A DNA stretch of 64,000 nt from an uncultured Nitrosomonadales bacterium. GTDB lineage: Bacteria; Pseudomonadota; Gammaproteobacteria; Burkholderiales; Methylophilaceae. The position numbers and the translations under genes are program-made. The stretch is taken from NCBI GenBank assembly GCA_913048465.1, contig CAJWVO010000008.1, positions 1 through 64,000 on the forward strand, written 5' to 3'. Below, in pieces: positions 26,208 to 35,468 of this stretch (position 1 is the first letter of the stretch; each line of letters opens with the position of its first letter). The notes under the pieces were generated by a model. It was given only the letters and a program-made list of their open reading frames with translations. It had not been told where the DNA came from and made no database searches.

Positions 26208-26708
26208 ATGGCTTTATTAAAAATCTTAAAATACCCTGATCCAAGGCTTCATAAAATTGCTGAGATTGTAGAAGTTTTTGACGAATCAATAGAAAAGCTA
26301 GTCAAAGATATGGCTGAAACTATGTATGAATTAAAAGGAATTGGCTTAGCAGCGACCCAGGTTGATGTTCATCAAAGAATTATTGTGCTTGATATAAGTG
26401 ATGATAAAAAAGATCTATTGATATTAATTAATCCCAAGGTAATAAGATTTGATGGGCACCAAGAATACGATGAAGGTTGCTTATCAGTTCCAGGTTTTTT
26501 TGAGACGGTTAAACGGTATGAAAATATTACAATTAGTTATCAAGACCTGAGTGGGAATTCAAATACATTGGAAGCTGATGGCTTATTGTCGGTATGTATT
26601 CAACACGAGATGGACCATCTTGTTGGTAAAGTCTTTGTTGAATATTTATCCCAATTAAAGCAACAAAGAATAAAGAAAAAAATAAGTAAATTAAGTAGAG
26701 CTGGTTAA
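26208..26708 (+). CDS. def: Peptide deformylase
   Basis: A 166-residue Fe(2+)/Zn(2+) hydrolase removing formyl groups from nascent proteins. All three motifs are present: GIGLAATQVD (45-54), EGCLSVPG with metal ligand Cys91, and QHEMDHLVG with His133, Glu134 and His137. First gene of def-fmt-rsmB-DUF4390-ntrY-ntrX; it overlaps fmt by one base (TAATG). Confidence 0.98.
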   Translation: MALLKILKYPDPRLHKIAEIVEVFDESIEKLVKDMAETMYELKGIGLAATQVDVHQRIIVLDISDDKKDLLILINPKVIRFDGHQEYDEGCLSVPGFFETVKRYENITISYQDLSGNSNTLEADGLLSVCIQHEMDHLVGKVFVEYLSQLKQQRIKKKISKLSRAG

Positions 26709-27643
26709 TGTTGAAAATAGTATATGCAGGTACTCCAGAATTTGCATTTCCATGTCTAAAAAAAATAAATGAATCGGATATGGAAATCATTGCTGTATTG
26801 ACTCAACCTGATCGGCCAGCAGGGAGGGGGATGAAAATAAAAGAGAGCCCCATCAAAAAATATGCAAAAGATAAGCAATTATTATATTTTCAACCAGAAA
26901 AAATTGAAGAGGAGTTTACAAAGTCTATTAAAGAGTTAAGGCCGGATGTTTTGATTGTTGCAGCTTATGGAATTATCCTGCCAAAGCACTTTATTGATAT
27001 ATTTCCAAAGAAAGCCTTTAACATTCATGCATCTATTCTCCCAAAATGGAGGGGAGCGGCACCAATTCAAAGGGCAATAATGCATGGAGACGATCAGATT
27101 GGTGTAACCATTATGGAGGTTGTTGAAAAGTTAGATGCAGGTAAAATTTTTTTAAAAAATAGTTTTGATAGAGATCCCAATAAAACATCAGGAGATTATT
27201 TTGAAATTCTCGCAAATGATGGAGCTGATTTAATGATGCAGCATCTTAACAATATTCAATTAGGCTTGCCTACAGAATCAATAGTTCAAGATGAAGAAGA
27301 AGTGACTTATGCAAAAAAAATAATCAAAAGTGAGGCTTATTTGAATTTAGAAAATAAGGCAGAAAGTATTGTGAATAGAGTTATGGCACTAAATCCATTT
27401 CCAATATCAAGAATTTCTTTCAGGCAGAAAGAGGTAAAAATTTTTCATGCTGAGTTAACCAATATTTCATCAATTGAAGATCAGCCAGGCAGTATTAATT
27501 TATCAGAAGATTTATTAGTTGCCACAAGTGATTTTTACATAAAAATAAACTCTATTCAGATCAGCGGCGGGCAAATATTAACGGGAAAAAAGTTTATTAC
27601 AAATTATCAATTAAAAACAGCTGAAAAATTTTCTAATGTATAA
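26708..27643 (+). CDS. fmt: Methionyl-tRNA formyltransferase
   Basis: A 311-residue cytosolic enzyme that formylates initiator Met-tRNA with 10-formyl-THF. It has the N-terminal catalytic domain with NIHASILPKWRGAAPIQRA (catalytic Asn/His) and GVTIMEVVEKLDAG, and a C-terminal OB-type domain. It is coupled to def upstream and overlaps rsmB downstream by eight bases. Confidence 0.98.
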   Translation: MLKIVYAGTPEFAFPCLKKINESDMEIIAVLTQPDRPAGRGMKIKESPIKKYAKDKQLLYFQPEKIEEEFTKSIKELRPDVLIVAAYGIILPKHFIDIFPKKAFNIHASILPKWRGAAPIQRAIMHGDDQIGVTIMEVVEKLDAGKIFLKNSFDRDPNKTSGDYFEILANDGADLMMQHLNNIQLGLPTESIVQDEEEVTYAKKIIKSEAYLNLENKAESIVNRVMALNPFPISRISFRQKEVKIFHAELTNISSIEDQPGSINLSEDLLVATSDFYIKINSIQISGGQILTGKKFITNYQLKTAEKFSNV

Positions 27644-28874
27644 GGATTTAGTCCAAGCAGCAAAAATATTATCTGATCTATGCAGTGGTAGGAAAATTGA
27701 CAGTTTATTTGATCGGTTTTTAAAAGAAGAAAATAACAAAAATTTTATTAAAGATATTGTTTACGGCAGTGTTAGGGATTTCTATCTTAACGATTATATT
27801 TTAAAAAAATATGTGAAAAAAGATATCAAAGATCATTTAATTAGATGTCTGCTGATGAATACAATATATCAAATAAACCATCAGTCAAAAACTGAGTTTA
27901 CAGTTGTTAATGAATCTGTTAAAGCTGCAAAAAAAATAAATAATAATTTTTATAATTTGGTAAATGCTGTCCTGAGAAATTTTTTAAGAGAAAAAGATAA
28001 ATTTATTGCGCCAGATGAAATGGATATAAGATATTCATATCCACAATGGTGGGTTAACGATCTTGTGAAAGAGTACCCGAATGATTTCGAAGCTATTTTA
28101 GCAATTGGAAATACTCGAGCAACAACTGTTATTAGAATTAATCAAAGACAAATCTCTTTCAATGACTACATAGATCTTTTAGAACAAGCAAATATAGATT
28201 ATGAATTAACTCTGGACGACCAATACATTCAAATAAATAATATAAAAGATATAACTATGCTGCCCGGTTATGAGAGAGGTAATTTTTATGTTCAAGATCC
28301 AGCTGCACAATTAGCGTGTAATTTTCTTGATTTAGAAAACGGTATGAATGTTCTTGATTTATGCTCCGCACCTGGAGGAAAAGCCACCCATATTCTAGAG
28401 AGATTCGATGTTGACCTAGACTGCCATGATATTTCAAAAGAGAGGATTAAACTTATAAAAAGTAATATGAAAAGATTGCAATTAAAAGCTAATATTATCG
28501 ACAAAATAGAAAATAAAAAACGATATGATCGAATATTGATAGATGCCCCATGTTCAGGATCCGGAGTAGTCAGAAGAAATATTGATATAAAATTAATGCG
28601 TAAACAAAAAGATATTGAAAAATTTGGTAATCAACAACTTAAGTTGCTTGAAGAGGGGTGGAAAATTTTAAAAAGTGGTGGAAAATTACTTTATGTAACT
28701 TGTTCTATTTTCAAATATGAGAATGAAAATATTGTAATGAGATTCCTATCAAAAAATAAGAATGCTTCAAGTCAAGATATCGAAATTCCAAATGGTTTTA
28801 AATACAAAAATACACAACTCATTCCCAATCAATTTCATGATGGTTTATATTTTAAAGTCTTTAGTAAAAATTAG
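27636..28874 (+). CDS. rsmB: 16S rRNA m5C967 methyltransferase RsmB (Sun)
   Basis: A 412-residue methyltransferase with an N-terminal NusB-like RNA-binding domain (about 1-130) and a C-terminal SAM-binding domain. LDLCSAPGGKATHILE is motif I, DAPCSGSGVVRRN holds one catalytic Cys, and VTCSIFKYENE holds the second. Located after fmt as in many proteobacteria. A second RsmB-like protein is encoded at 52.6 kb. Confidence 0.95.
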   Translation: MYKDLVQAAKILSDLCSGRKIDSLFDRFLKEENNKNFIKDIVYGSVRDFYLNDYILKKYVKKDIKDHLIRCLLMNTIYQINHQSKTEFTVVNESVKAAKKINNNFYNLVNAVLRNFLREKDKFIAPDEMDIRYSYPQWWVNDLVKEYPNDFEAILAIGNTRATTVIRINQRQISFNDYIDLLEQANIDYELTLDDQYIQINNIKDITMLPGYERGNFYVQDPAAQLACNFLDLENGMNVLDLCSAPGGKATHILERFDVDLDCHDISKERIKLIKSNMKRLQLKANIIDKIENKKRYDRILIDAPCSGSGVVRRNIDIKLMRKQKDIEKFGNQQLKLLEEGWKILKSGGKLLYVTCSIFKYENENIVMRFLSKNKNASSQDIEIPNGFKYKNTQLIPNQFHDGLYFKVFSKN

Positions 28875-29358
28875 TTTTGCTTGGATAGTTTTTTCAAATA
28901 TATCTTATGCAGACATTATTGTTGATGAAAAAAATTTAGATTCGATCAAAATTAAATATTTTTTAGATTACGAATTAGATAATGATTTAAAAAAAATTAT
29001 AGATAAAGGTATAACCATTCAGATTTTAGAAACAATCATTGTAAAAAGAAAAAATAAATATTTCTTTGATAATGTTGTGTTCAAAAAAACTAAAAATATA
29101 AAAATTGAATATCATCCTTTAATTAAAAAATTCTACTTTTTTGAAGAGAATGAAAAATTTTCATTTGCAGAACTTAATGAACTAGTAATTTTTATCAATA
29201 AGCCGAGGTACTTAACAATAGAAAATCCCCAGGATTCTAAAAATAAAGTGCTTACAATAACCTGGGAGATTGATCAAAAAAATCTTCCAAAAAGTTTACA
29301 ATTAAGTTTAAAAAAACCGAATTGGATGATGATAAAAAGTTTAAGGCATAATTTATGA
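28837..29358 (+). CDS. DUF4390 exported protein
   Basis: About 173 residues with an N-terminal signal peptide (MVYILKSLVKISFAWIVFSNISYA) and a beta-rich body. Its position between rsmB and ntrY is the standard betaproteobacterial arrangement for DUF4390. Function is unknown; an effect on NtrY sensing is only a guess from synteny. The start is uncertain (ATG 28837 or 28840) and lies within the end of rsmB, giving about 38 bases of overlap. Its stop overlaps the ntrY start. Confidence 0.78.
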   Translation: MMVYILKSLVKISFAWIVFSNISYADIIVDEKNLDSIKIKYFLDYELDNDLKKIIDKGITIQILETIIVKRKNKYFFDNVVFKKTKNIKIEYHPLIKKFYFFEENEKFSFAELNELVIFINKPRYLTIENPQDSKNKVLTITWEIDQKNLPKSLQLSLKKPNWMMIKSLRHNL

Positions 29359-31445
29359 GATACCTTCTTACTTCAGCATTAGTAATAAGTTTATCGCTAT
29401 TAGTTATTTTAATAAGATCGCTATCAAATTCTGACTTTATTTCTAGCGAAACTTTTCAATTACTTTTAAAAATAAATTTAGCATTTGTGGTTCTGTTATT
29501 TATATTTATTGCATTACAAGTTTATCGATTATTTAAGGAGGTTAAAAAAGAAGTCACTGGCAGTAGACTGACATTAAGGTTGGTCATTTCCTATAGCATT
29601 ATGATTATAGTTCCATTGATGGTTCTGTATTTTGTATCAGTGAATTTTTTAACTAAATCAATAGAGTCTTGGTTTAATGTTCGAGTTGAGTCTGCGTTAG
29701 AAAGTGGATTAAATATTGGTCAAAAGACACTAGACATCTTAAGAAAAGATGTTGAGCTGAAGTCAAGAAGTATCAGTTATTCATTATCAAATTCTGAAAT
29801 TAAAGAATTTAACCCAGTACTTTCCGATCTTACTGAAAAATTTGATATTTATGATGCCATGATAATCGATGAAGAAAGTCGAATTATGGCTATTTCATCA
29901 AAAGATAATATCGACATTGATTCAGTGTTGCCTGATGAACAAGATTTGATTCTTGCAAATACTGGCTTTCACGGAAAGATAGATATCACTCAAGAAAATA
30001 TTATTTTTTTAAAAACATTCCAGCCTTATATTTCAATTGATGACAAAATACAGAAGAAATTTTATTTAATCATTACACAAAAAATTCCTGAAAGTCTTTC
30101 ACAGGCTGCGTTATCTGTTGAGTCTGTCTTTGAGGATTATCAAGCATTAACTTTTAGTAGGAACTCATTAAAGGTAATTTATCAAATAACATTAAGTATT
30201 ATCCTTTTCTTGGCAATCCTTCTTTCAATATCATTAGCTCTTTATTTCAGTAGAAGATTTACAATGCCTTTATCAATCTTATCTGAAGCAACACAAAGTA
30301 TTGCAAAAGGTAATTTCAAGAAAAAAATACCAGATCAGGGAAAAGATGAGCTGGGAATGTTAGTGAGGTCATTTAATACAATGACAACTAAGCTTGAAAG
30401 TGCCAATAAGACGCTTGAACTTAATAGGCAAAGAATTGAGTCATCAAGAAATTTCTTAGAAGGCATTATTAACAATATGTCATCGGGGATCATTGTTTTA
30501 GACCCAAAAAGTAATATAAGGCTTGCAAATAAACTAGCTTCAAGACTTCTGGGATTTAATCTAGAGTTACTAATCGGTCAAAGGTTTAACCAAATTTTAG
30601 AACATGGGGTTCAATTTGAAGAAATAGTAACATTGATAAATAAAAGCAAAGATAGCTATAAAGAAAAAGTACTTACGTTGAAATTTAAAAGACGAATTTT
30701 ATCGATTCAGTTAACAGAACAGGGAACTGGAAAAAATAAAAATAAAATTATATTAATTGATGATATCTCTGAAATTACAGCTGCACAAAGAAATGAAGCC
30801 TGGTCTGAAGTAGCAAGACGGCTCGCACATGAAATAAAAAATCCATTAACTCCGATTCAGTTATCTGCGGAAAGAATTGATCATAAATTCTCAAAACAAT
30901 TAGAAAAAAAAGATCAAACTATCCTGAGTGACATTACGAAAACCATCGTTAATCAGGTGGATGCTATCAAAAAAATGGTAAATGAGTTTACTGAATATTC
31001 AAGATCGCCAGAATTAACAAAATCAGAAATCAATTTGGTTGATTTATTGTATGAGCTAGTGAATTTGTTTCAAAAAGAAGATTTAAAAATAATGATATCA
31101 TCTAGATCAAAAAAAATTAATTTTTCTTGTGATGAAATAAAAATTAGACAAGTTTTTGTAAATCTTATAAACAATGCATATGAAGCAAAGAAAGAAGATA
31201 ATTTATGTGAAATTGAGATAAGGCTGAGAAAAACAAAAAATGCTGTGATTCTTAATTTCATTGATAATGGTTCCGGTGTCAATGATGACATAAATATTTT
31301 TGAGCCTTATGTGACGACTAAAAAAACTGGTACTGGATTAGGTCTAGCTGTTGTGAAAAAAATTATTGATGAGCATGATGGATCTATCACTATTAAAAAT
31401 AATAAAATATCAGGGGCAAATGTAGAAATACACTTTAGCTATTAA
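29355..31445 (+). CDS. ntrY: Nitrogen-regulation sensor histidine kinase NtrY
   Basis: A 696-residue membrane sensor kinase. Two to three N-terminal transmembrane helices (to about 105), a periplasmic sensing region, another helix near 275-295, HAMP (about 295-350), PAS (about 365-455), HisKA with LAHEIKNPLTPIQLSAERI (phospho-His near 490) and HATPase with INNAYEA, DNGSGV and GTGLGLAVVKKI. All catalytic boxes look intact. Cotranscribed with ntrX. In related bacteria NtrYX acts in nitrogen, redox or envelope responses. Confidence 0.95.
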   Translation: MRYLLTSALVISLSLLVILIRSLSNSDFISSETFQLLLKINLAFVVLLFIFIALQVYRLFKEVKKEVTGSRLTLRLVISYSIMIIVPLMVLYFVSVNFLTKSIESWFNVRVESALESGLNIGQKTLDILRKDVELKSRSISYSLSNSEIKEFNPVLSDLTEKFDIYDAMIIDEESRIMAISSKDNIDIDSVLPDEQDLILANTGFHGKIDITQENIIFLKTFQPYISIDDKIQKKFYLIITQKIPESLSQAALSVESVFEDYQALTFSRNSLKVIYQITLSIILFLAILLSISLALYFSRRFTMPLSILSEATQSIAKGNFKKKIPDQGKDELGMLVRSFNTMTTKLESANKTLELNRQRIESSRNFLEGIINNMSSGIIVLDPKSNIRLANKLASRLLGFNLELLIGQRFNQILEHGVQFEEIVTLINKSKDSYKEKVLTLKFKRRILSIQLTEQGTGKNKNKIILIDDISEITAAQRNEAWSEVARRLAHEIKNPLTPIQLSAERIDHKFSKQLEKKDQTILSDITKTIVNQVDAIKKMVNEFTEYSRSPELTKSEINLVDLLYELVNLFQKEDLKIMISSRSKKINFSCDEIKIRQVFVNLINNAYEAKKEDNLCEIEIRLRKTKNAVILNFIDNGSGVNDDINIFEPYVTTKKTGTGLGLAVVKKIIDEHDGSITIKNNKISGANVEIHFSY

Positions 31446-31447
31446 TT

Positions 31448-32692
31448 ATGGCAAATAAATCAACAATTCTTATCATTGATGATGAAAAAGATATCCGAGA
31501 GTCCTTATCAGAAATATTACTTGATGAGGGTTATGAAACATGTTTAGCGGCAGATGCAAATGAAGCAAGAAAATTAATAAAGCAAAAAAATAATGTAGAT
31601 ATTATTTTGTTAGATATTTGGATGCCTGACTGCGATGGAATTACTTTGCTCAAAGAACTAAAGATCAGTCAAAAATTAAAACAACCTATTATTATGATGT
31701 CAGGTCATGGAACAATAGATACAGCGATTGAGGCGACCAAAAATGGCGCCTTTGATTTTATTGAAAAGCCAATTTCACTGCACAAAGTTTTGAAAGTTTT
31801 GAATGATGCAATTAATGAGTCATTAGATTTTAATACCTTGTCCATCGAGTTTCTAAAAAATAATAAAGATAAAGAGTTGTTTGATTTATTTGAAAAGCTA
31901 GACGAAAAGGAAAATCATCATTTTTTTAAAACTAATTGTAAAGATGCCCTTTATTCTTTTTTATCTTCAAATAAAGATCAAGTATTTAAGATTGATCAAT
32001 CATCAATAAAAAAAATTGATAACTGCGAATCTTTTTTAGCAGAAAAGAAAAATTCTTTAATAATTTTTGAAAATTTTTCTGATTATAATGAAAATGCCAT
32101 ATCGATATTTAAGATCATTGAATCCAAGACAAAAAAATATAATGTAAAAATAGCTATTAATAGTGATGTTGATTTAACAGAAGAATATAAACATAAAATT
32201 AATTTCTCAGATTTTTATATTACTGACTTTAAAGTCTTTGGCCCGCATGATGAGGATAAGCTTATCAAATCAGCTAAAGAAATTCTTACTTATCATTTAA
32301 ATTTTGTTTCAAACAAAATTTATAAGGAGTTTGATATTACTTTTTTAAACAAAATTAGATCGGATAAAAATTGTTATGACATTTTATATCTTGATCAGAT
32401 TATCAGAAATTGCTTAAAATCTGCTCATGGAGAAATCATTGATGAGGAAGACTATCTCAATGCTATTAAATTAAGCCCAGTTGATTTACATGAGCTTACA
32501 AAGCAAAGTAATCCTATTGAGCATCTTTATGACTTTGAGCTTAAAAGTGCAAGAGAAGAATTTGATAAACTTTATTTGAAACATCATTTGGATAACAACG
32601 TAAGCATGAAAGACTTATCAATGGTTTCTGGTGTTGAAAGAACTCATCTTTATAGAAAACTAAAACAACTAGGACTTAAAAATTCAAAGTAA
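31448..32692 (+). CDS. ntrX: NtrX-type response regulator with eroded AAA+ domain
   Basis: A 414-residue regulator. The receiver domain (1-120) is intact with Asp10/11, phospho-acceptor Asp56 and Lys107. The C-terminus (about 378-414) is a Fis-type helix-turn-helix (KDLSMVSGVERTHLYRKLKQLG). The middle, which should be a sigma-54 AAA+ activator domain, lacks a recognisable Walker A (GESGTGK), GAFTGA and Walker B/DE signature and is Lys/Asp/Phe-rich. It probably still binds DNA and is phosphorylated by NtrY, but ATP-driven activation of sigma-54 polymerase looks lost. Two bases separate it from ntrY; its 3' end overlaps xthA by 17 bases. Confidence 0.88.
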   Translation: MANKSTILIIDDEKDIRESLSEILLDEGYETCLAADANEARKLIKQKNNVDIILLDIWMPDCDGITLLKELKISQKLKQPIIMMSGHGTIDTAIEATKNGAFDFIEKPISLHKVLKVLNDAINESLDFNTLSIEFLKNNKDKELFDLFEKLDEKENHHFFKTNCKDALYSFLSSNKDQVFKIDQSSIKKIDNCESFLAEKKNSLIIFENFSDYNENAISIFKIIESKTKKYNVKIAINSDVDLTEEYKHKINFSDFYITDFKVFGPHDEDKLIKSAKEILTYHLNFVSNKIYKEFDITFLNKIRSDKNCYDILYLDQIIRNCLKSAHGEIIDEEDYLNAIKLSPVDLHELTKQSNPIEHLYDFELKSAREEFDKLYLKHHLDNNVSMKDLSMVSGVERTHLYRKLKQLGLKNSK

Positions 32693-33446
32693 GCATTATC
32701 GGCGCGTGGTCTGAAGGCCTCTCTAATTTTCTATAATCGCTCAGAATACTGAAGTCTTTTAAAAAATTATTTAAATCATGCGAAGCAAGTATGTGGTCAA
32801 TTCTTAATCCAAGGTTTCTTCTAAAGGCTGCCATCCTATAGTCCCACCAAGTAAATCCTGGTTCATTTTTGTTTAGATGGCGATGAGTGTCGATGAAATT
32901 ACAATCAATGATTTCTTTAAATAAATTTCTTTCAATATTGCTAGTAAGAACAGTCCCAACCCATTTTTCAGGATCATGACAATCAATGTCATCTGGAGCA
33001 ATATTAAAATCTCCCATCAATAATGAATTAGAATTTTTTGTTTTAATAAATTTTAAAAGAGCATTAACCCAAGATTGTTTATAAATAAATTTATCGCTAT
33101 CTAATGATTGGCCGTTAGGAAAATATCCATTCATTATTAGAATCTTTCTATCATCAAACTTTACCTCAGCAGAAACAAACCTTTTTTGCTCATCTTGAAA
33201 ATTAGGAATATTTAACAAAACATTTTCATATGGGAGTTTAGTTATTATAGCGACCCCATTGAATGTTTTTTGACCAGTGAAGATAGATTGATAACCAAGT
33301 TTATTAAAAGATTCAATTGGAAAGTTTTCATCTTGAGACTTTGTTTCTTGTAAAGAAATAACATCAGGATTATGTTTATTAATTATATCTATAAGTTGGT
33401 CATATCTAATCTTTAATGAATTGACATTCCATGAAATGATTATCAT
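32676..33446 (-). CDS. xthA: Exodeoxyribonuclease III (AP endonuclease)
   Basis: A 256-residue DNA-repair nuclease acting at abasic sites and 3' blocked ends. Motifs are complete: IISWNVNSL (Asn7-type), SLQETKSQDENFP (metal-binding Glu), LLMGDFNIAP, RIDHILAS and PSDHAPIML (catalytic His). It overlaps prlC upstream by four bases (ATGA). Confidence 0.96.
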   Translation of the reverse strand: MIIISWNVNSLKIRYDQLIDIINKHNPDVISLQETKSQDENFPIESFNKLGYQSIFTGQKTFNGVAIITKLPYENVLLNIPNFQDEQKRFVSAEVKFDDRKILIMNGYFPNGQSLDSDKFIYKQSWVNALLKFIKTKNSNSLLMGDFNIAPDDIDCHDPEKWVGTVLTSNIERNLFKEIIDCNFIDTHRHLNKNEPGFTWWDYRMAAFRRNLGLRIDHILASHDLNNFLKDFSILSDYRKLERPSDHAPIMLTLNF

Positions 33447-35464
33447 GCAGCAAGTCCATTATGTCTCAACAAAGCTTCTACAGAAGGTTCTCTACCTTTA
33501 AATTTTATAAATGACTCCTTTGCTGACCTTGAACCACCAACACTTAAAATTTCTTTTCTAAATCTGGCGCCAACATCTTTGCTTAATACCCCATTATTTT
33601 CAAATTCTTCGAACACATCTGCTGATAACACTTCCGCCCATTTATAACTGTAGTATCCAGCAGCATACCCACCTGCAAAAATGTGGCTAAAACTATGAGG
33701 AAATCGATTCCAGTGAGGAGGGCGAACAACTGCAATCTCATCTCGTACGGACTCAAGGGTACTTATAACATCTAAATTATCTGGATTACCTTCCATGTGA
33801 ATTAACATATCAAATAATGCAAATTCGATCTGACGAAGAGACTGCATTCCTGATTGAAAGTTTTTACTTGCTATGAGTTTTTTAAATAATTCTTTTGGCA
33901 TGGATTCTTTGGTATGAATATGTTGAGTCATATTCTTTATCACATTCCAATCCCAACAAAAATTCTCCATAAATTGGCTGGGTAATTCAACGGCATCCCA
34001 TTCAACTCCCTTAATTCCAGAAACATTAAACTCAGAAATTTCGGTTAGAAGATGGTGAAGCCCATGGCCACATTCATGAAATAGTGTAATCACTTCATCA
34101 TGTGTAAATAATGCTGGATTATTTCCTATGGGTGATGAAAAATTACATGTGAGATAAGCAACCGGGTAATCAATATTTTCATTAAATTTAGTTTTTGAAA
34201 TACATTCATCCATCCATGCGCCACCTCGTTTATTTTTACGTGCATATAGATCAAGATAAAAAGAACCTATGATTTTATTGTCTTGTAATAACTCATAATA
34301 CTTTACATCTTTGTGCCAAATTGCTGCTTTTGACTCGATAATATCAATATCATATAAATTTTTAATTACGTTAAACAAACCTTCAAAAACTTTATTCTCA
34401 GGAAAGAATTGTTTTATCTCTTGGTCGTTGATATTGTATTTATCTTGTTTGATTATTTCAGAATAAAATGCTACATCCCAGGCTTCAAGGTCTTCAACTC
34501 CATCTTTTTTTGCAGTTTCTTTAAGTTCCTCAAAATCTTTTAAACCATATGGTTTCGCTTTGTTGGATAAGTCTCTTAAAAAAGAACAAACTTCATTTGG
34601 GTTGCTTGCCATTTTCCTATCAATACTTAACTCGGCATAATTATTAAATCCTAACAATTTTGCAATGCTTGCACGATGGCTAAGAATATCTTTGATGATG
34701 GTTGTATTATCAAATTTTTTATCAGAAAACTCTGATGCTTTTTTGGCATAAGCTTCATACATTTCTTTTCTTAGATTTCTATTTTTGGCATACTGAAGAA
34801 TAGGAACATAACAAGGAAAATGAAGAGTGAAAGTGTGACCTTTATGATCATTTTCATTTGCTAAGGACTTTGCAGACTCAAGGATATCTTCAGGTATGCC
34901 ATCTAGCAAACTTTCGTCAGTAATATTTAATGTATAGTTGTTGGTTTCGTCTAAAACATTTTCTTCAAATTTTGATGCTAATTTTGCTAGTTTTGATCGT
35001 AATTCTTTAAACACAGTTTTTTTATCTTCATCGAGATCTACTCCACCAAGTTTAAAGTCTTTAATTTCATCATTAATTATTTTTTGCTGAATTGCATCCA
35101 AAGATTCAAAAATGGCAGATTTTTTTAATTCTTTATACAAATTAAAGATTTTTGTATTTTGCGATAAGTTTGAGTAATACTCTGTGATGAGCTCACGACA
35201 TTTATTATATTCACCTCGGTATAGGTCAGAATTCATTACTGAATTTAGATGGCCAATTTGTGACCAAGCATTACTAAGTTTGTAATCTAGAAGGCTTAAC
35301 TCATCAACAAATTTATAGTCAATTTCAGAAATATCATAACTTTCCATCTCTTTTATTTTAGTTTTATTTTCATTGATGATTGCTGAAATTGCTGGATAGA
35401 TATGTTCCGCTTTAATTTGGTCAAAGACTGGTAAGTCTATTTGTTCTAAAATAGGATTGTTCAT
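33443..35464 (-). CDS. prlC: Oligopeptidase A (M3 metallopeptidase)
   Basis: A 673-residue cytosolic zinc peptidase degrading short peptides, including cleaved signal peptides. The zinc motif HECGHGLHHLL is present, with the third ligand Glu downstream in the GVEWDAVELPSQFMENF segment. Length and all-helical layout fit PrlC. Downstream xthA is coupled; ptsI ends four bases upstream of its start. Confidence 0.95.
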   Translation of the reverse strand: MNNPILEQIDLPVFDQIKAEHIYPAISAIINENKTKIKEMESYDISEIDYKFVDELSLLDYKLSNAWSQIGHLNSVMNSDLYRGEYNKCRELITEYYSNLSQNTKIFNLYKELKKSAIFESLDAIQQKIINDEIKDFKLGGVDLDEDKKTVFKELRSKLAKLASKFEENVLDETNNYTLNITDESLLDGIPEDILESAKSLANENDHKGHTFTLHFPCYVPILQYAKNRNLRKEMYEAYAKKASEFSDKKFDNTTIIKDILSHRASIAKLLGFNNYAELSIDRKMASNPNEVCSFLRDLSNKAKPYGLKDFEELKETAKKDGVEDLEAWDVAFYSEIIKQDKYNINDQEIKQFFPENKVFEGLFNVIKNLYDIDIIESKAAIWHKDVKYYELLQDNKIIGSFYLDLYARKNKRGGAWMDECISKTKFNENIDYPVAYLTCNFSSPIGNNPALFTHDEVITLFHECGHGLHHLLTEISEFNVSGIKGVEWDAVELPSQFMENFCWDWNVIKNMTQHIHTKESMPKELFKKLIASKNFQSGMQSLRQIEFALFDMLIHMEGNPDNLDVISTLESVRDEIAVVRPPHWNRFPHSFSHIFAGGYAAGYYSYKWAEVLSADVFEEFENNGVLSKDVGARFRKEILSVGGSRSAKESFIKFKGREPSVEALLRHNGLAA

Positions 35465-35468
35465 ATTA

